56,822 nucleotides of DNA from NCBI GenBank assembly GCA_019118275.1, contig DWZH01000068.1, forward strand, positions 1 to 56,822, written 5' to 3'. Positions 22,725 through 32,113 of the stretch are shown here, piece after piece. Below the pieces are notes generated by a model that saw only the letters and a program-made list of their open reading frames with translations, did no database searches and had not been told where the DNA came from. Origin of the DNA: Candidatus Brachybacterium merdavium. GTDB taxonomy: Bacteria; Actinomycetota; Actinomycetes; Actinomycetales; Dermabacteraceae. The position numbers and the translations under genes were made by a program. Within the stretch, counting starts at the first letter, position 1; each line of letters starts with the position of its first letter.

Positions 22725-23356
22725 CGCTGCATCTGCGCCTGGGCGGAGAGCAGCGTCTCGGTCTGCTTCTCGAGGTATTTGGCGAGCACGTCGACCTCGA
22801 TGTTGACCGTCGACCCGGGGCTGCGGAAACCGAGGGTGGTGCGGGCGAGGGTCTCGGGGATCAGCCCGATGGTGACGGTGTCGTCGTCGACCGCGGCCAC
22901 GGTCAGGCTCACTCCGTCGACCGCGAGCGACCCGCGGGCCACGACGTAGCGGGTGATGCCCTCGGGCAGGGCGATGCGGACCAGGGCGCCTCGGTCGCCG
23001 TCGCCGTCGGTGCCGGTCGGGTCGTGTGAGGTGACCTCACCGATGCCGTCGACATGGCCCTGGACGATGTGCCCTCCCAGGCGGCCGTCGGCCCGCAGGG
23101 GCCGTTCGAGGTTGACACGGTCCCCAGCGGTCAGGGTGCCCAGGGTGGTGGCCTGGAGAGTGGTGGTGATGACGTCGGCCGTCCAGGTCTGCCGGTCGTG
23201 CTCGGTCACGGTCAGGCAGCAGCCGTTGACAGCGATCGAGTCACCGTCGCTGACATCGGTGAGCACGTGCGGAGAGCGGATGCGCAGACGGGCGGAGCTC
23301 TCGGTGGGCTCGATGGACTCGAGCGTGCCGAGCTCCTCGATGATTCCGGTGAACAT
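22721..23356 (-). CDS. ribE: Riboflavin synthase alpha subunit
   Basis: 211 residues with the diagnostic start MFTGIIEELG and two lumazine-binding repeats: the first with DSIAVNGCCLTVTE, the second with SLAVDGVSLTVAAVDDD and the end STVNIEVDVLAKYLEKQ. It dismutates two dimethyl-ribityllumazine molecules to riboflavin. Symbol ribE follows actinobacterial use (ribC in some species). It lies between ribD and ribBA in the operon. Confidence 0.97.
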
Positions 23357-23408
23357 GGTGGTCCTTCCGTGGTGGATGGGCGGTGGGAGTGAGCAGGGGT
23401 GAGGCCTA

Positions 23409-24524
23409 TTAGCCAGCCGAGGTCGACGAGCGGGCCGAGGTCGATGAGTGGGCCGGGGTCGATGAGTGGGCCGGGGTCGATGAGTGGGTCGGTGGGCGCA
23501 GGGTCAGCTCGAGGTCCGTCCGAGCATCGGGAGACGCCAGCGGCTTCACCTCTGCCAGGTCGAGGTGGAGGGCACCGGCGATGGTCTCGATGCCGAACGG
23601 CGCGACGGCCGCGGGTCCGGCACCGAGCAGCGTGGGGGCGAGGTGGACGATCAGTTCGTCGACCAGTCCGGCGGCGAGGAAGGCGGAGAGCAGGGTGGGC
23701 CCGCCCTCGAGCAGCACGTGGCGTCGCCCTCGCGCGAACAGCTGGGACAGCGCGTCCTGCGGATCGCGGGTGCGCAGGTGGAGGGCCTGGGCGGCGCCGG
23801 CCACGGCGGGCGGAGCAGGGATGTCACCGGCCCCCATCACGGCCCGCAGCGGCTGACGGGGATGGAGGGTCCCGTCGGGCAGGCGTGCGGTCAGCTGGGG
23901 GCGGTCGATGCGGGCGGTCCCGGCACCGACCAGCACGACGTCGCAGGCTGCTCGCAGCTCGTGGACCCGGGCGCGGGCCCGCTCCCCGGTGATCCAGCGG
24001 CTGGATCCGTCGGCGGCGGCGATGCGGCCGTCGAGGGTCAGCGCCATCTTCGCAGTGACCAGGGGGCGCCCGTACTGCAGCCCGTGCTCCCAGCCGCGGT
24101 TGAGTGCCGCGGCTTCGACGGAGAGAGCATCGGGAACATCGAGGTCGACGTCGATCCCTGCTGCCCGCAGGCGGTCGATGCCGCCGGTGGCGACCGGGTT
24201 CAGGTCACGATGGGCGATCACGACGCGGGTGATGCCCGCGGCGATCAGGGCATCGGTGCACGGCGGGGTGCGGCCGGTATGAGCGCAGGGTTCGAGGGTG
24301 ACCACGGCGGTGGTGCCGGCGGGAAGATCGGACCCGGCCCGGATGAGGGCGTCCGCCTCGGCGTGAGGCGTGCCGGCGCCGCGGTGGTGGCCCTCGGCGA
24401 GGACCTCCCCGCCCGGTGCCAGCAGCACGCAGCCCACCCGGGGGTTCGGGCCCAGGGGCACGGCGGGGTCGGCGGCGAGCTCGAGAGCACGGCGTAGTGC
24501 GCTGTGCTCGGTCTGGCTGATCAT
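23409..24524 (-). CDS. ribD: Bifunctional riboflavin deaminase / reductase RibD
   Basis: 371 residues from the ATG at 24524, set by GGAGGAC. The N-terminal deaminase has the zinc motifs HAEADAL and PCAHTGRTPPC; the C-terminal reductase begins at RPLVTAKMALTLDGRIAAADGSSRWITG and includes HVLLEGGPTLLSAFL. It carries out the second and third steps of the GTP branch of riboflavin synthesis. The last ~25 residues are a Ser/Thr/Ala/His repeat encoded by an 18-bp tandem repeat at 23421-23492 and are not part of the enzyme. First gene of the operon, below an FMN riboswitch. Confidence 0.96.
   Translation of the reverse strand: MISQTEHSALRRALELAADPAVPLGPNPRVGCVLLAPGGEVLAEGHHRGAGTPHAEADALIRAGSDLPAGTTAVVTLEPCAHTGRTPPCTDALIAAGITRVVIAHRDLNPVATGGIDRLRAAGIDVDLDVPDALSVEAAALNRGWEHGLQYGRPLVTAKMALTLDGRIAAADGSSRWITGERARARVHELRAACDVVLVGAGTARIDRPQLTARLPDGTLHPRQPLRAVMGAGDIPAPPAVAGAAQALHLRTRDPQDALSQLFARGRRHVLLEGGPTLLSAFLAAGLVDELIVHLAPTLLGAGPAAVAPFGIETIAGALHLDLAEVKPLASPDARTDLELTLRPPTHSSTPAHSSTPAHSSTSARSSTSAG
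23421..23492. repeat. 18-bp tandem repeat, four copies, at the 3' end of ribD
   Basis: The unit GGTCGATGAGTGGGCCGG is repeated four times in a row with a few substitutions (two copies are identical). It is read through as the low-complexity C-terminal tail of RibD. Confidence 0.85.
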
Positions 24525-24654
24525 GTCCGTCCTCCGGTCCGCGTCGCTCGCGGTCCGGAGAGAGGGAGGGGTCACAGTGGCTGTGTCACCGAGGCCAGCT
24601 GCTGGTACGCACGGATGCGTTGCCAGCGGACCTTCTGATGACGTCGCCGCGTGC

Positions 24655-24776
24655 GCTTCCCATCCGGACTCTGACCGTCGGTCCAGGAGTTCCACCTGGT
24701 CAGCCGAGGATCTTTCGATCATCGGGTCGCGGACTATCACCGCCGGCTCGGAATTTCACCGACCCCAGTGCACGCG
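24655..24776 (-). ncRNA. FMN riboswitch (RFN element)
   Basis: On the minus strand the conserved blocks appear in order: GGGGTCGGTGAAATTCCGAG, CCGGCGGTGATAGTCCGCGA, then CTGACCAGGTGGAACTCC, GGACCGACGGTCAGAGTCCG and GATGGGAAG. These are the junction segments of the six-stem FMN aptamer. It ends about 130 bases before the ribD start, leaving room for an expression platform that hides the start or terminates transcription when FMN binds. Confidence 0.96.
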
Positions 24777-24968
24777 AGCAATCCTGCTCGTCGCCTTCTA
24801 CGCTAGCAGAGGCGGCCCAGCTCGCCACCCCTGTGACGACGCATGACACAGGGAGTCGATGGGCGCGGGCTCAGCGAGGTCGACACGTTCAGCAAAGTCG
24901 ATGAGCGGGGACTGAGCGAGGTTGGTGAGCTCAGCGGGGACGATGGGCTCCCTGGCCCGCCCCCGGCT

Positions 24969-25026
24969 TCGACCGTTGCGTTATCGGGGTTCTCAGGGCT
25001 GAGAACCCCGATAACGCAACGGTCGA
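24969..25026. repeat. 28-bp perfect inverted repeat (hairpin)
   Basis: Arms 24969-24996 and 24999-25026 are fully complementary with only GG between them. The core is GACCGTTGCGTTATCGGGG. It lies downstream of the dciA stop and upstream of the riboflavin operon leader, so it may terminate the dnaA-dnaN-recF-dciA transcripts, but it is far longer than an ordinary terminator and has no U-tract. Confidence 0.6.
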
Positions 25027-25084
25027 GCCCCCGGGGCGCCAGAGATCCAAGTGATCCGGGAACAATCGAGCCCAGAGCCATGGG

Positions 25085-25210
25085 AACCAGGTGTCCAGCG
25101 CCAACGACCCAGGGCCCACGACCCAAGGACCAGGCCCCAGCGGCCCGGGGTATGCGCACCCAGCACCCAGCGCCCAGCACCCACGACCCAAGGACCAGGC
25201 CCCAGGGGGA
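25085..25210. repeat. Low-complexity Pro/Gly-type repeat region
   Basis: Short words such as CCCAGC and CACGACCCAAGGACCAGG recur; a 23-base segment beginning CACGACCCAAGGACC is present near 25118 and again near 25181. All frames read as simple repeats, so it is not coding. It follows the dciA stop. Confidence 0.5.
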
Positions 25211-25218
25211 GACCGGGG

Positions 25219-26097
25219 TCAGCCATAGGTGTCGCGGGGGCCTCGCCAGGTGACGGTGCGGGGGCCCTTCTTCCAGCTGCGCTGGGCAGCGGCGGGGCCG
25301 GTGACCTTCAGCTCGGAGACCACATGCGAACCCACATGCTCTTCGATGGTGGTCACGAGCTGCGGGGTCAGCAGGCGCAGCTGCGCGGCCCAGGCGGAGG
25401 AGGAGGCGCTGACCACGAGCACGCCGTCCTCGAAGGAGACGGGGCGGCAGTGGGTGGCCAGCCGCTCACCGACGATCTCGTCCCATTCCGCCAGGACCCG
25501 CCCGGAATTCATCCCCGCATTCCATCCCAGGTCCGACAGCACTCGCCGCAGGATCAGCCCGATGCCCTGGGGATCGCGCGGATCGGGCCTGGCTCCCGAG
25601 TAGCCCGGGGCACCGCGGGAGCGATCACGTACGTCGCGGGCCTGCGTTTTCGCGGAGATGGGGAACAGGCCCCGGTCCCGGGCGGCGGCGCGGGAGCGGT
25701 TGATGGTGCGGCGTGCCAGTTCGAAGGGGTCGTCGGGGGTGGGCAGGTCCACCGGATCGAACAGCTCGGCCTCGGGCTCGTGGTCCTCGTCATCGTCGAG
25801 GCGGCCTGTATCCGGGCTGTGCATCGGGGCGTGCGGGCCGCCGGATCCGGGAACGGCCCGGGAGAAGGAGGTGGGTTCTCCGCGGCCGTCCCCCGAGGTG
25901 GCGGGGCCGGTCCTCTCCGTCCGAGCAGTGGCCTGACCATGGCGCTCGGACCGACGACGATCCTGGTCCTGCGGCTCTGGGCGACCGGTTCTCGGACCCG
26001 TCCGCTCCGCCTGCCAGGTGGACAGGTCGTAGGGGTTGGCCAGCGGCGGCATGCCGAAGCGATCCGCTCGGGGCTTCTTCTCCGGCTGCCTGCTCAT
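25219..26097 (-). CDS. dciA: DUF721/DciA-family helicase-associated protein
   Basis: 292 residues. The first ~170 residues are charged and disordered. The C-terminal DUF721 domain runs from GLILRRVLSDLGWNAGMNSGRVLAEWDEIVGERLATHCRPVSFEDGVLVV to SSSAWAAQLRLLTPQLV. In bacteria lacking DnaC/DnaI, DciA helps to load the replicative helicase DnaB at the origin. Its place directly after recF, with a four-base overlap at 26094-26097, is standard for actinobacteria. The N-terminal part is longer than usual. Gene symbol is by family and position. Confidence 0.88.
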   Translation of the reverse strand: MSRQPEKKPRADRFGMPPLANPYDLSTWQAERTGPRTGRPEPQDQDRRRSERHGQATARTERTGPATSGDGRGEPTSFSRAVPGSGGPHAPMHSPDTGRLDDDEDHEPEAELFDPVDLPTPDDPFELARRTINRSRAAARDRGLFPISAKTQARDVRDRSRGAPGYSGARPDPRDPQGIGLILRRVLSDLGWNAGMNSGRVLAEWDEIVGERLATHCRPVSFEDGVLVVSASSSAWAAQLRLLTPQLVTTIEEHVGSHVVSELKVTGPAAAQRSWKKGPRTVTWRGPRDTYG

Positions 26098-27356
26098 CGG
26101 ACCGCGCTTCCCTCGTCCCGGGGAACAGCCGATCCCAGGCTCACCTCCACCACGTGGATCTCCCCGTCCAGGGTGTCGGGGATATCGGTGTCGTTCGCGG
26201 TGGTGATCAGCACCTGGGAGGCATCTGTGACGATCCGACCCAGTCGCTCACGCCGGCGGGTGTCCAGCTCGCTGAACACGTCGTCGAGGATCAAGATCGG
26301 CTCGCCATCACCGAGGTCGCCTTCCTCGAGCCGGAGCAGATCATAGGAGGCGAGCCGCAGGGCCAGGGCCAGGGACCAGGATTCACCGTGGCTGGCGTAG
26401 CCCTTCGCGGGGAAGTCGTGCAGGCGGATCTCCATGTCGTCGCGGTGGGGGCCGGTCAAGGTGGCCCCGCGGTCGATCTCCTCGTCGTGGCGCGCGGCGA
26501 GCATCGTGAGCAGCACGTCGTGGATCTCGCGGGTGGTGGGCAGGGTGCCGGGCAGGGCGCCGAGCTCGTCCAGCACCGGTGAGCGATAGACGATGTCGGC
26601 CGGGGAGGAGACGTCCCCGCGCTGGTCCGGGGGCAGCGCCAGCGCCTGTTCGGAGCCCTCGTCGGTGGCGACGCGCAGATAGGAGTAGCCCAGGTGGGGC
26701 CGCAGGCGGTTGACCAGGTGCAGTCGGGCCCGCAGCAGGTCCGCCCCGAAGCGGGCGAGCTGCTGATCCCACACCTCGAGGGTGGAGGCGGCCGTATCGG
26801 CCGGGTCCAGGCCGCCGACGGACTTGCCGCTGCCGCCGCGCCGCATCGATCTCATCTGCTTGAGCAGGTTGGAACGCTGCTTGAGCACGCGGTCGTAGTC
26901 GGCCTTGACGGAGGCGTAGCGGGGGGCGATGACGAACAGCAGCTCGTCCAGGAAGCGGCGCCGGCCCTCGGGGTCGGCCTTGATCAGGCCCAGGTCCTCG
27001 GGGGCGAACAGCACCGCGCGCACCTCGCCCAGCAGGCCTCGCAGCCGAGGGACGTTCTGTCCCTGGAGCCGGGCCCGGTTGGACTTGCCCGGAGTGATCT
27101 CCAGGTCGACCTGCAGCGGCCGTCCGGCGCGCAGGAAGCTGGCCCGGATCACCGCGGTGGTCTCGCCGCGGTGGACCAGGGCGGCGTCATGGGGAACCCG
27201 GTGGCTGGAGAGAGTGGACAGGTACCAGACGGCCTCGACGATGTTCGTCTTGCCCTGCCCGTTCTGGCCCACCAGAACGGTGATGCCGGGCTGCACGGGC
27301 AACGTCAGTCGCGGGTACGAGCGGTAGTTCGTGAGATCGAGGGCGGTCAGCTGCAC
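26094..27356 (-). CDS. recF: DNA replication and repair protein RecF
   Basis: 420 residues. Walker A is GQNGQGKT at 30-37 after MQLTALDLTNYRSY; the SMC-like signature appears as SHGESWSLALALRLA and Walker B as PILILDDVFSELD, followed by RRERLG. It loads RecA at single-strand gaps with RecO and RecR. It begins 20 bases after dnaN on the same strand and is coupled to dciA. There is a short disordered C-terminal tail. Confidence 0.97.
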   Translation of the reverse strand: MQLTALDLTNYRSYPRLTLPVQPGITVLVGQNGQGKTNIVEAVWYLSTLSSHRVPHDAALVHRGETTAVIRASFLRAGRPLQVDLEITPGKSNRARLQGQNVPRLRGLLGEVRAVLFAPEDLGLIKADPEGRRRFLDELLFVIAPRYASVKADYDRVLKQRSNLLKQMRSMRRGGSGKSVGGLDPADTAASTLEVWDQQLARFGADLLRARLHLVNRLRPHLGYSYLRVATDEGSEQALALPPDQRGDVSSPADIVYRSPVLDELGALPGTLPTTREIHDVLLTMLAARHDEEIDRGATLTGPHRDDMEIRLHDFPAKGYASHGESWSLALALRLASYDLLRLEEGDLGDGEPILILDDVFSELDTRRRERLGRIVTDASQVLITTANDTDIPDTLDGEIHVVEVSLGSAVPRDEGSAVR

Positions 27357-27375
27357 AGAGGGAGTCTCCCTCCGC

Positions 27376-28500
27376 TCAGATCCGCATCGGCATGATCAGG
27401 TACTTGTACGAGGGGTCCGGAGTCCCTTCGAGGGACTCCTGGCCGCTCATCACCGATGGCTTGATGGAGTCGGTGAAGGTCAGGCGGGCGAAGTCGGTAC
27501 CCAGGGCGCCCAGGCCGTCGAGCAGGAACCCGGAGTTGAAGCCGACCACCAGATCCTCCCCCTCGAGCTGTGCCTCGAGCACTTCGCTGGCCTGGGCGTC
27601 GTCGCCGGCACCGGCCTCGAGAGCCACCTGGCCCTCGGTGAAGGACAGCCGAACCGGGGTGTTGCGCTCGGCGACCAGGGAGACGCGCTTGACGGCGTCG
27701 ATCAAGGCGCCGGTGGCAACCGTGGCGGTGATGGCGGTGGTCTCGGGGAACAGCCGCCGCACCGGTGGGTACTCGCCGTCGACCAGGGTCGAGGTGGTAC
27801 GCCGACCGCCGGACTCGAATCCGATCAGGTTGCCGTCGGCGTCATCGGACAGGGCGATGTCGACGCTGCCGCCGGTGGACAGGGAGCGGGCGACCTCGTG
27901 CAGGGTCCGACCGCGCACCAGTGCGGTCTGTTCGGCGCCGGGGGTGGCGGGGTTCCAGGTGAGCTCGCGCAGCGCCAGGCGGTAGCGGTCGGTGGCCATC
28001 AGGGTCATCGTCTCGCCGGAGATCTCGACCTTCACGCCGGTCAGCAACGGCAGGGTGTCGTCCTTGGAGGCTGCGACGGTGACCTGGCCGATGGCCTCGG
28101 CGAACACGTCGGCGGCGACGGAGCCGGCCACGGGCGGCATGGTCGGCAGCTGCGGGTATTCCTCGACCGGGAGGGTGGCCAGGGCGAAGCGCGCGCTGCC
28201 GCAACGGACCTGGAGCTTGGTGCCCTCGAGCGCGATGGACACGTCCTTGTTCGGCAGTGCGCGGACGATGTCGGAGAGCATGCGGCCCTGGACCAGGACC
28301 TCGCCACCGGTCTCGACCTCGGCGTCGAGCCGGATCTGGGCGCTGACCTCGTAGTCGAAAGTCGACAGCTGCAGCTCACCACTGGAGTCGGCGACGATGC
28401 GCACGCCCTGCAGGATCGGCATCGCCGGCCGGACCGGGAGGGTTCGGGTGGCCCAGGAGACGGCGTCGCCCAGAACGCCGCGGTCGAGGTGGAACTTCAC
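27376..28500 (-). CDS. dnaN: DNA polymerase III beta subunit (sliding clamp)
   Basis: 374 residues from the GTG at 28500, chosen because AAGGAG lies eight bases before it and the family starts with MKFxLDR. Three clamp domains are recognisable; typical segments are PILQGVRIVADSSGELQLSTFDYEVSA, TDRYRLALRELTW and the C-terminus YKYLIMPMRI. It forms the ring that tethers polymerase to DNA. The dnaA-dnaN gap upstream holds DnaA boxes. Confidence 0.97.
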   Translation of the reverse strand: MKFHLDRGVLGDAVSWATRTLPVRPAMPILQGVRIVADSSGELQLSTFDYEVSAQIRLDAEVETGGEVLVQGRMLSDIVRALPNKDVSIALEGTKLQVRCGSARFALATLPVEEYPQLPTMPPVAGSVAADVFAEAIGQVTVAASKDDTLPLLTGVKVEISGETMTLMATDRYRLALRELTWNPATPGAEQTALVRGRTLHEVARSLSTGGSVDIALSDDADGNLIGFESGGRRTTSTLVDGEYPPVRRLFPETTAITATVATGALIDAVKRVSLVAERNTPVRLSFTEGQVALEAGAGDDAQASEVLEAQLEGEDLVVGFNSGFLLDGLGALGTDFARLTFTDSIKPSVMSGQESLEGTPDPSYKYLIMPMRI

Positions 28501-29083
28501 CGATGCCACTCCTTCACGAGTGTCGTTAGCCAGGACGGGGGACAGCGTATCGGTTTCCGGAGCCCTCCGCCGACACACCGGCCGGCTTGCTTGACTTCCG
28601 TCGCTCCTGGCGGAGCTGCTTCACACCTGCCGGCGGCAGCAGCCGTCGTCGGCGAGTCCCGTCCGTGCGTGCTTCCTGCCGGTCGCAGGCCGCTCGCACA
28701 TCCTCTTGCTCACCTCGTCGCGGCTCTGCCCTCCCCGGGAATCACAGGCTCTCGGCGCTTCCTCCCGGCCCCACCGTCATCCACATCCCCGTCGAGCTAG
28801 AAAGTACAGTCCTCTTCTTCACGGCTGTTGATGCAGTGGACAACTCGCATCGGTGCAGGCCACCACGGGTTCATGCCACGTGGACGAGATGCGATCAGCT
28901 GCGGATGCCTCGTGGGCGAGCTGTGCACGACACCGGTTCCGGCCCGGAATCCTGTCATTCCTCGGTACACAACGTCTCCTGCACGGATGCCGATCACTCC
29001 ACATTGTCCACAGACTTATCCACATTGGGGAGAAACCCGGTCTGACGTGCTGTGTTGTTCAGAGTCGTTCAGAGGCGTTCAGA
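28501..29083. other. dnaA-dnaN intergenic region, candidate oriC
   Basis: 583 bases without genes, the classical actinobacterial oriC position. TTGTCCACA (29004-29012) and TTATCCACA (29016-29024) are perfect DnaA boxes three bases apart. TCATCCACA (28777-28785) and TTGTCCACT on the minus strand (28835-28843) each differ by one base. Three 10-base copies starting GTTCAGA at 29057, 29067 and 29077 abut the dnaA stop. This is few boxes for a high-GC actinobacterium, and a denser cluster lies at 40146-40380. Confidence 0.7.
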
Positions 29084-30769
29084 TCAGCTGCGCGCACCGG
29101 AGCTGGAGCTCTTGATCTGTGCCGTGAGCTCGGTGACCTGGTTGAAGATCGCGCGACGTTCCTTCATGAGCTCGCTGATCTTCTTGTTCGCATGCATCAC
29201 GGTGGTGTGGTCGCGGCCGCCGAACTCCTCACCGATCCGGATCAGCGGCATATCGGTGAGTTCGCGGCACAGATACATCGCGATCTGGCGCGCCGAGACC
29301 AGCCGCCGCGAGCGTCCGGTGCCCACAATCTCTTCGACCGACAGGCCGAAGTAGGTGGCCGTCTGGGCGATGATCGTCGAGGCGGTGATGTGGGCTCCGT
29401 CGTCATGGGACAGCAGGTCCTTGAGCACGGACTCGGCCAGGGTCACGTCCATGGGCTGACGCGACAGCGAGTGCAGCGCCTGCACCCGGATCAGGGCGCC
29501 CTCGAGCTCCCGGATGTTGGTGGCGATATGGGAGGCGATGTACTCGAGCACCTCGTGGGGTACTTCGCCGGTGTTCTCCTGGGCGACCTTCTTGCGCAGG
29601 ATCGCGATGCGGGTCTCCAGGTCCGGCGGCTGCACGTCCGTCATCAGGCCCATCTCGAACCTCGAGCGCATGCGGTTCTCGAAACCGCCCAGCTCCTTGG
29701 GCGGCAGGTCGGAGGTGATCACGATCTGCTTGTCGGAGTTGTACAGGGTGTTGAAGGTGTGGAAGAAGGCTTCCATCGTCTCCGGAGCACGCTGCAGGAA
29801 CTGGATGTCGTCGATCAGCAGGATGTCGATGTCGCGGTAGCGGCGCTGGAACTCCTGGGCCTTGCCGAACTGGCCCGACTGCACCGAGTTGATGAAGTCG
29901 TTGGTGAACTCCTCGGAGTTGACGTAGCGCACCACGATGTCCGGGTACAGGCTCTGTGCGTAATGACCGACCGCATGCAGCAGGTGCGTCTTGCCCAGGC
30001 CCGAGCCGCCGTAGATGAACAGCGGGTTGTAGGCCTTGGCCGGAGTCTCCGAGACGGCCGAGGCCGCCGCCTGGGCGAAGCGGTTGGAGGAGCCGATCAC
30101 GAAGGTGTCGAAGGTGTACTTGCCGTTGAGGCGCGAGTCCTCGCCGAGCCGGGGCTCGGGGGGACCCGTCGGACCCCCAGGAGCCGGTCCCGGGGAGGGG
30201 GCGGAGAGTCCGGAGCCGGCCGAGAGCGGGCTGGTCCGGTGCAGCGGGTGGACGCCTGCGGACTCGAAGGACCCGAAGGGCTCGAAGCCCTCGGTGCCGG
30301 CAGCTCCGGGCATCGCGGCGCGGCCTGAGTCGCCGTCCTCGGGGAGCATCGAGCCCTCTCCACGACGGAACGGTGGATCGTTGTGGACAGTGGGGACGTC
30401 GTGCCCGGATCTGTCCACAACGCTGTCCACATCATGTGCATCTCGCTGGGTGACGGAGGAGGTCACGCCGGACGACGGCTGGGGATCCTCATCCTCGTCG
30501 TCGAGCATCAGCGACTCATCGACGGTCACCGCGAACCGGATCTCGCGTCCGGTGGCCTCGCTCAATGCGGACGTCAGGGAGGCGGCGATGCGGTGCTCGA
30601 ACAGTTCCTTGGCAGAGGTGGAAGGCGCTGCGACCAGCGCGGTGTCAGCGACTACGGCCATCAGGCGGGACAGCATCAGCAGGGCGATCACGCGCTGTGA
30701 GACGGTGTTGTCATGGCGCAGGGTGGCCAGGGTGCGCTCCCAGATCGCGTCGACATGCGCGTCGTTCAT
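29084..30769 (-). CDS. dnaA: Chromosomal replication initiator DnaA
   Basis: 561 residues. Domain I (1-~80), an acidic/Pro-Gly-rich domain II (~90-213), then the AAA+ domain with Walker A GGSGLGKT at 254-261 and Walker [12 protein letters not shown]. Domain IV holds the DnaA-box helix-turn-helix with [26 protein letters not shown] before the ATG serves as ribosome binding site. It melts oriC and loads the helicase. Near-consensus DnaA boxes upstream and inside domain II suggest autoregulation. Confidence 0.98.
   Translation of the reverse strand: MNDAHVDAIWERTLATLRHDNTVSQRVIALLMLSRLMAVVADTALVAAPSTSAKELFEHRIAASLTSALSEATGREIRFAVTVDESLMLDDEDEDPQPSSGVTSSVTQRDAHDVDSVVDRSGHDVPTVHNDPPFRRGEGSMLPEDGDSGRAAMPGAAGTEGFEPFGSFESAGVHPLHRTSPLSAGSGLSAPSPGPAPGGPTGPPEPRLGEDSRLNGKYTFDTFVIGSSNRFAQAAASAVSETPAKAYNPLFIYGGSGLGKTHLLHAVGHYAQSLYPDIVVRYVNSEEFTNDFINSVQSGQFGKAQEFQRRYRDIDILLIDDIQFLQRAPETMEAFFHTFNTLYNSDKQIVITSDLPPKELGGFENRMRSRFEMGLMTDVQPPDLETRIAILRKKVAQENTGEVPHEVLEYIASHIATNIRELEGALIRVQALHSLSRQPMDVTLAESVLKDLLSHDDGAHITASTIIAQTATYFGLSVEEIVGTGRSRRLVSARQIAMYLCRELTDMPLIRIGEEFGGRDHTTVMHANKKISELMKERRAIFNQVTELTAQIKSSSSGARS
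30382..30431. promoter_or_regulatory. Three near-consensus DnaA boxes inside dnaA
   Basis: CTGTCCACA occurs at 30411-30419 and 30423-30431 on the plus strand and at 30382-30390 on the minus strand; each differs from TTGTCCACA only at the first base. They fall in the codons of the variable domain II (about residues 113-130). Confidence 0.5.
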
Positions 30770-31181
30770 GGTGATCTCCGAGGGTGGGTCAGGGGTCCAG
30801 GTAGTTTTCCACAGTAGTCCCAGGATTGTGGATCATCGCTGTGGACAGACCCACAGTGCGCCGGTCCTGCCCACGTCGTAGCCAGCGCAGAAGCATCTCG
30901 GCGCTGCCGATGACGGGGGCGACACGTGAGAATCCGGCCACATCCAGCCGATCCGGCTCGGCTGTCGTTGACCCCCTGAGGTGTCACCTTTAAAATCGTG
31001 CAGTCAGCGCTGCGCGCCGTCCCGATGGGGTTCCCGGGTCCACTGCGGACCTCTCTCCGGTTTCGGATCGGTCACCTCGGCAGCCGCCCCGCACCAGCGG
31101 GTGCGCCCGAACACCCGTTCGTGCAGCAGACCTTCAGACCACCGCGAGGGGCACGTCCGTGCCCATGATCGAGGAGAACCG
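30770..31181. promoter_or_regulatory. dnaA-rpmH divergent intergenic region
   Basis: 412 bases carrying the promoters of the leftward dnaA and rightward rpmH transcripts. Degenerate DnaA boxes lie near the dnaA start: TTTTCCACA (30805-30813), and on the minus strand TGATCCACA (30827-30835) and CTGTCCACA (30840-30848). These fit DnaA autoregulation. I could not fix individual promoters. This is the point where gene orientation switches. Confidence 0.55.
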
Positions 31182-31319
31182 ATGAGCAAGCGCACGTTCC
31201 AGCCGAACAACCGTCGCCGTCACAAGAAGCATGGCTTCCGTGCCCGGATGCGCACCCGCGCCGGCCGCAGCATCGTCAACGCCCGTCGTGCCCGGGGCCG
31301 CTCCTCGCTGTCGGCCTGA
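31182..31319 (+). CDS. rpmH: Large ribosomal subunit protein bL34
   Basis: 45 residues: [29 protein letters not shown] with the Arg/Lys-rich remainder is unmistakable for L34. GAGGAG at 31171-31176 is the ribosome binding site. First gene of the rpmH-rnpA-yidD-yidC set, running away from dnaA. Confidence 0.98.
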   Translation: MSKRTFQPNNRRRHKKHGFRARMRTRAGRSIVNARRARGRSSLSA

Positions 31320-31347
31320 GCCGCAGTCTCGTGCCGGGACCGCGAGG

Positions 31348-31734
31348 ATGACCACCTGGTCCCGTCACCGGCTGCGCACCGGCGACGACTTCCGCGCCGT
31401 CACCCGAGGTGGCGTGCGCAGCGCCCGATCCCACGTGGTCGTGCATCTCTCCTTCCTGCCGGAGGGCGGGGATGCACCCCGCGTGGGATTCGTCGTGTCC
31501 AAGAAGATCGGCAACGCCGTGGTGCGCAATCGGGTCACCCGTCGTCTGCGGGCGATCGTGCGGCCCCTGCTCGAGCGGCTCCCCGCCGGTTCCGCCGTCG
31601 TGATCCGGGCCCTGCCCGGGATCGAGGCGCAGCGTTTCGACGAGCTCGAGCAGCAGGTCGGGGCGGCACTGGACTCGGCGACGCGCAAGCTCGAGCGCAA
31701 GGGCCGGGCGGCGAGCCGCGAGGCGGCACGATGA
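31348..31734 (+). CDS. rnpA: Ribonuclease P protein component
   Basis: 128 residues from the ATG at 31348 ([14 protein letters not shown] is the family start; the GAGG immediately before the ATG is too close, so the exact start is a little uncertain). The RNA-binding RNR motif is seen in [22 protein letters not shown]. It pairs with RNase P RNA to mature tRNA 5' ends. It begins 28 bases after rpmH and overlaps yidD by four bases. Confidence 0.95.
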   Translation: MTTWSRHRLRTGDDFRAVTRGGVRSARSHVVVHLSFLPEGGDAPRVGFVVSKKIGNAVVRNRVTRRLRAIVRPLLERLPAGSAVVIRALPGIEAQRFDELEQQVGAALDSATRKLERKGRAASREAAR

Positions 31735-32027
31735 CCGTGCGAGCGGTGCTCATCGGTGCGCTGAGCCTGCCTCGCCGGCTGGTGGCGTTGCCGGTGCGGG
31801 CCTACCAGGTCGGCATCTCTCCCTACACCCCTCCCGCTTGCCGGTACGCTCCGGTGTGCTCGCAGTACGCGATGGATGCCCTCAGGGTGCATGGAGCTTT
31901 CAAAGGCATCCTGCTGACGTGTGGGCGCATCCTGCGCTGCAATCCCCTCAGCAAGGGCGGACCCGATCCGGTGCCGGCACCGGGGATGTGGACCAATCCG
32001 CGACGACTGCGGCGTCCGGCCCCCTAG
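31731..32027 (+). CDS. yidD: Membrane protein insertion efficiency factor YidD
   Basis: 98 residues with the whole family signature: [50 protein letters not shown]. The small protein sits at the inner face of the membrane and helps YidC-dependent insertion. ATGA coupling with rnpA at 31731-31734. Confidence 0.95.
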   Translation: MTVRAVLIGALSLPRRLVALPVRAYQVGISPYTPPACRYAPVCSQYAMDALRVHGAFKGILLTCGRILRCNPLSKGGPDPVPAPGMWTNPRRLRRPAP

Positions 32028-32113
32028 GGCCTACTCTTGTCCCAGACTCTCGATCACACGCCGTCATCACGTATGAACGTCATGCGCATCCGGGCGGCAG
32101 GAAGACCAGGCCG

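Noticed and set aside
24843-25253. Open frames on both strands over the dciA-ribD gap
   Set aside because: They translate simple repeats (Gly-Pro-Trp-Val or Pro-Gly-Thr types) in all three frames, which is a property of the low-complexity DNA.
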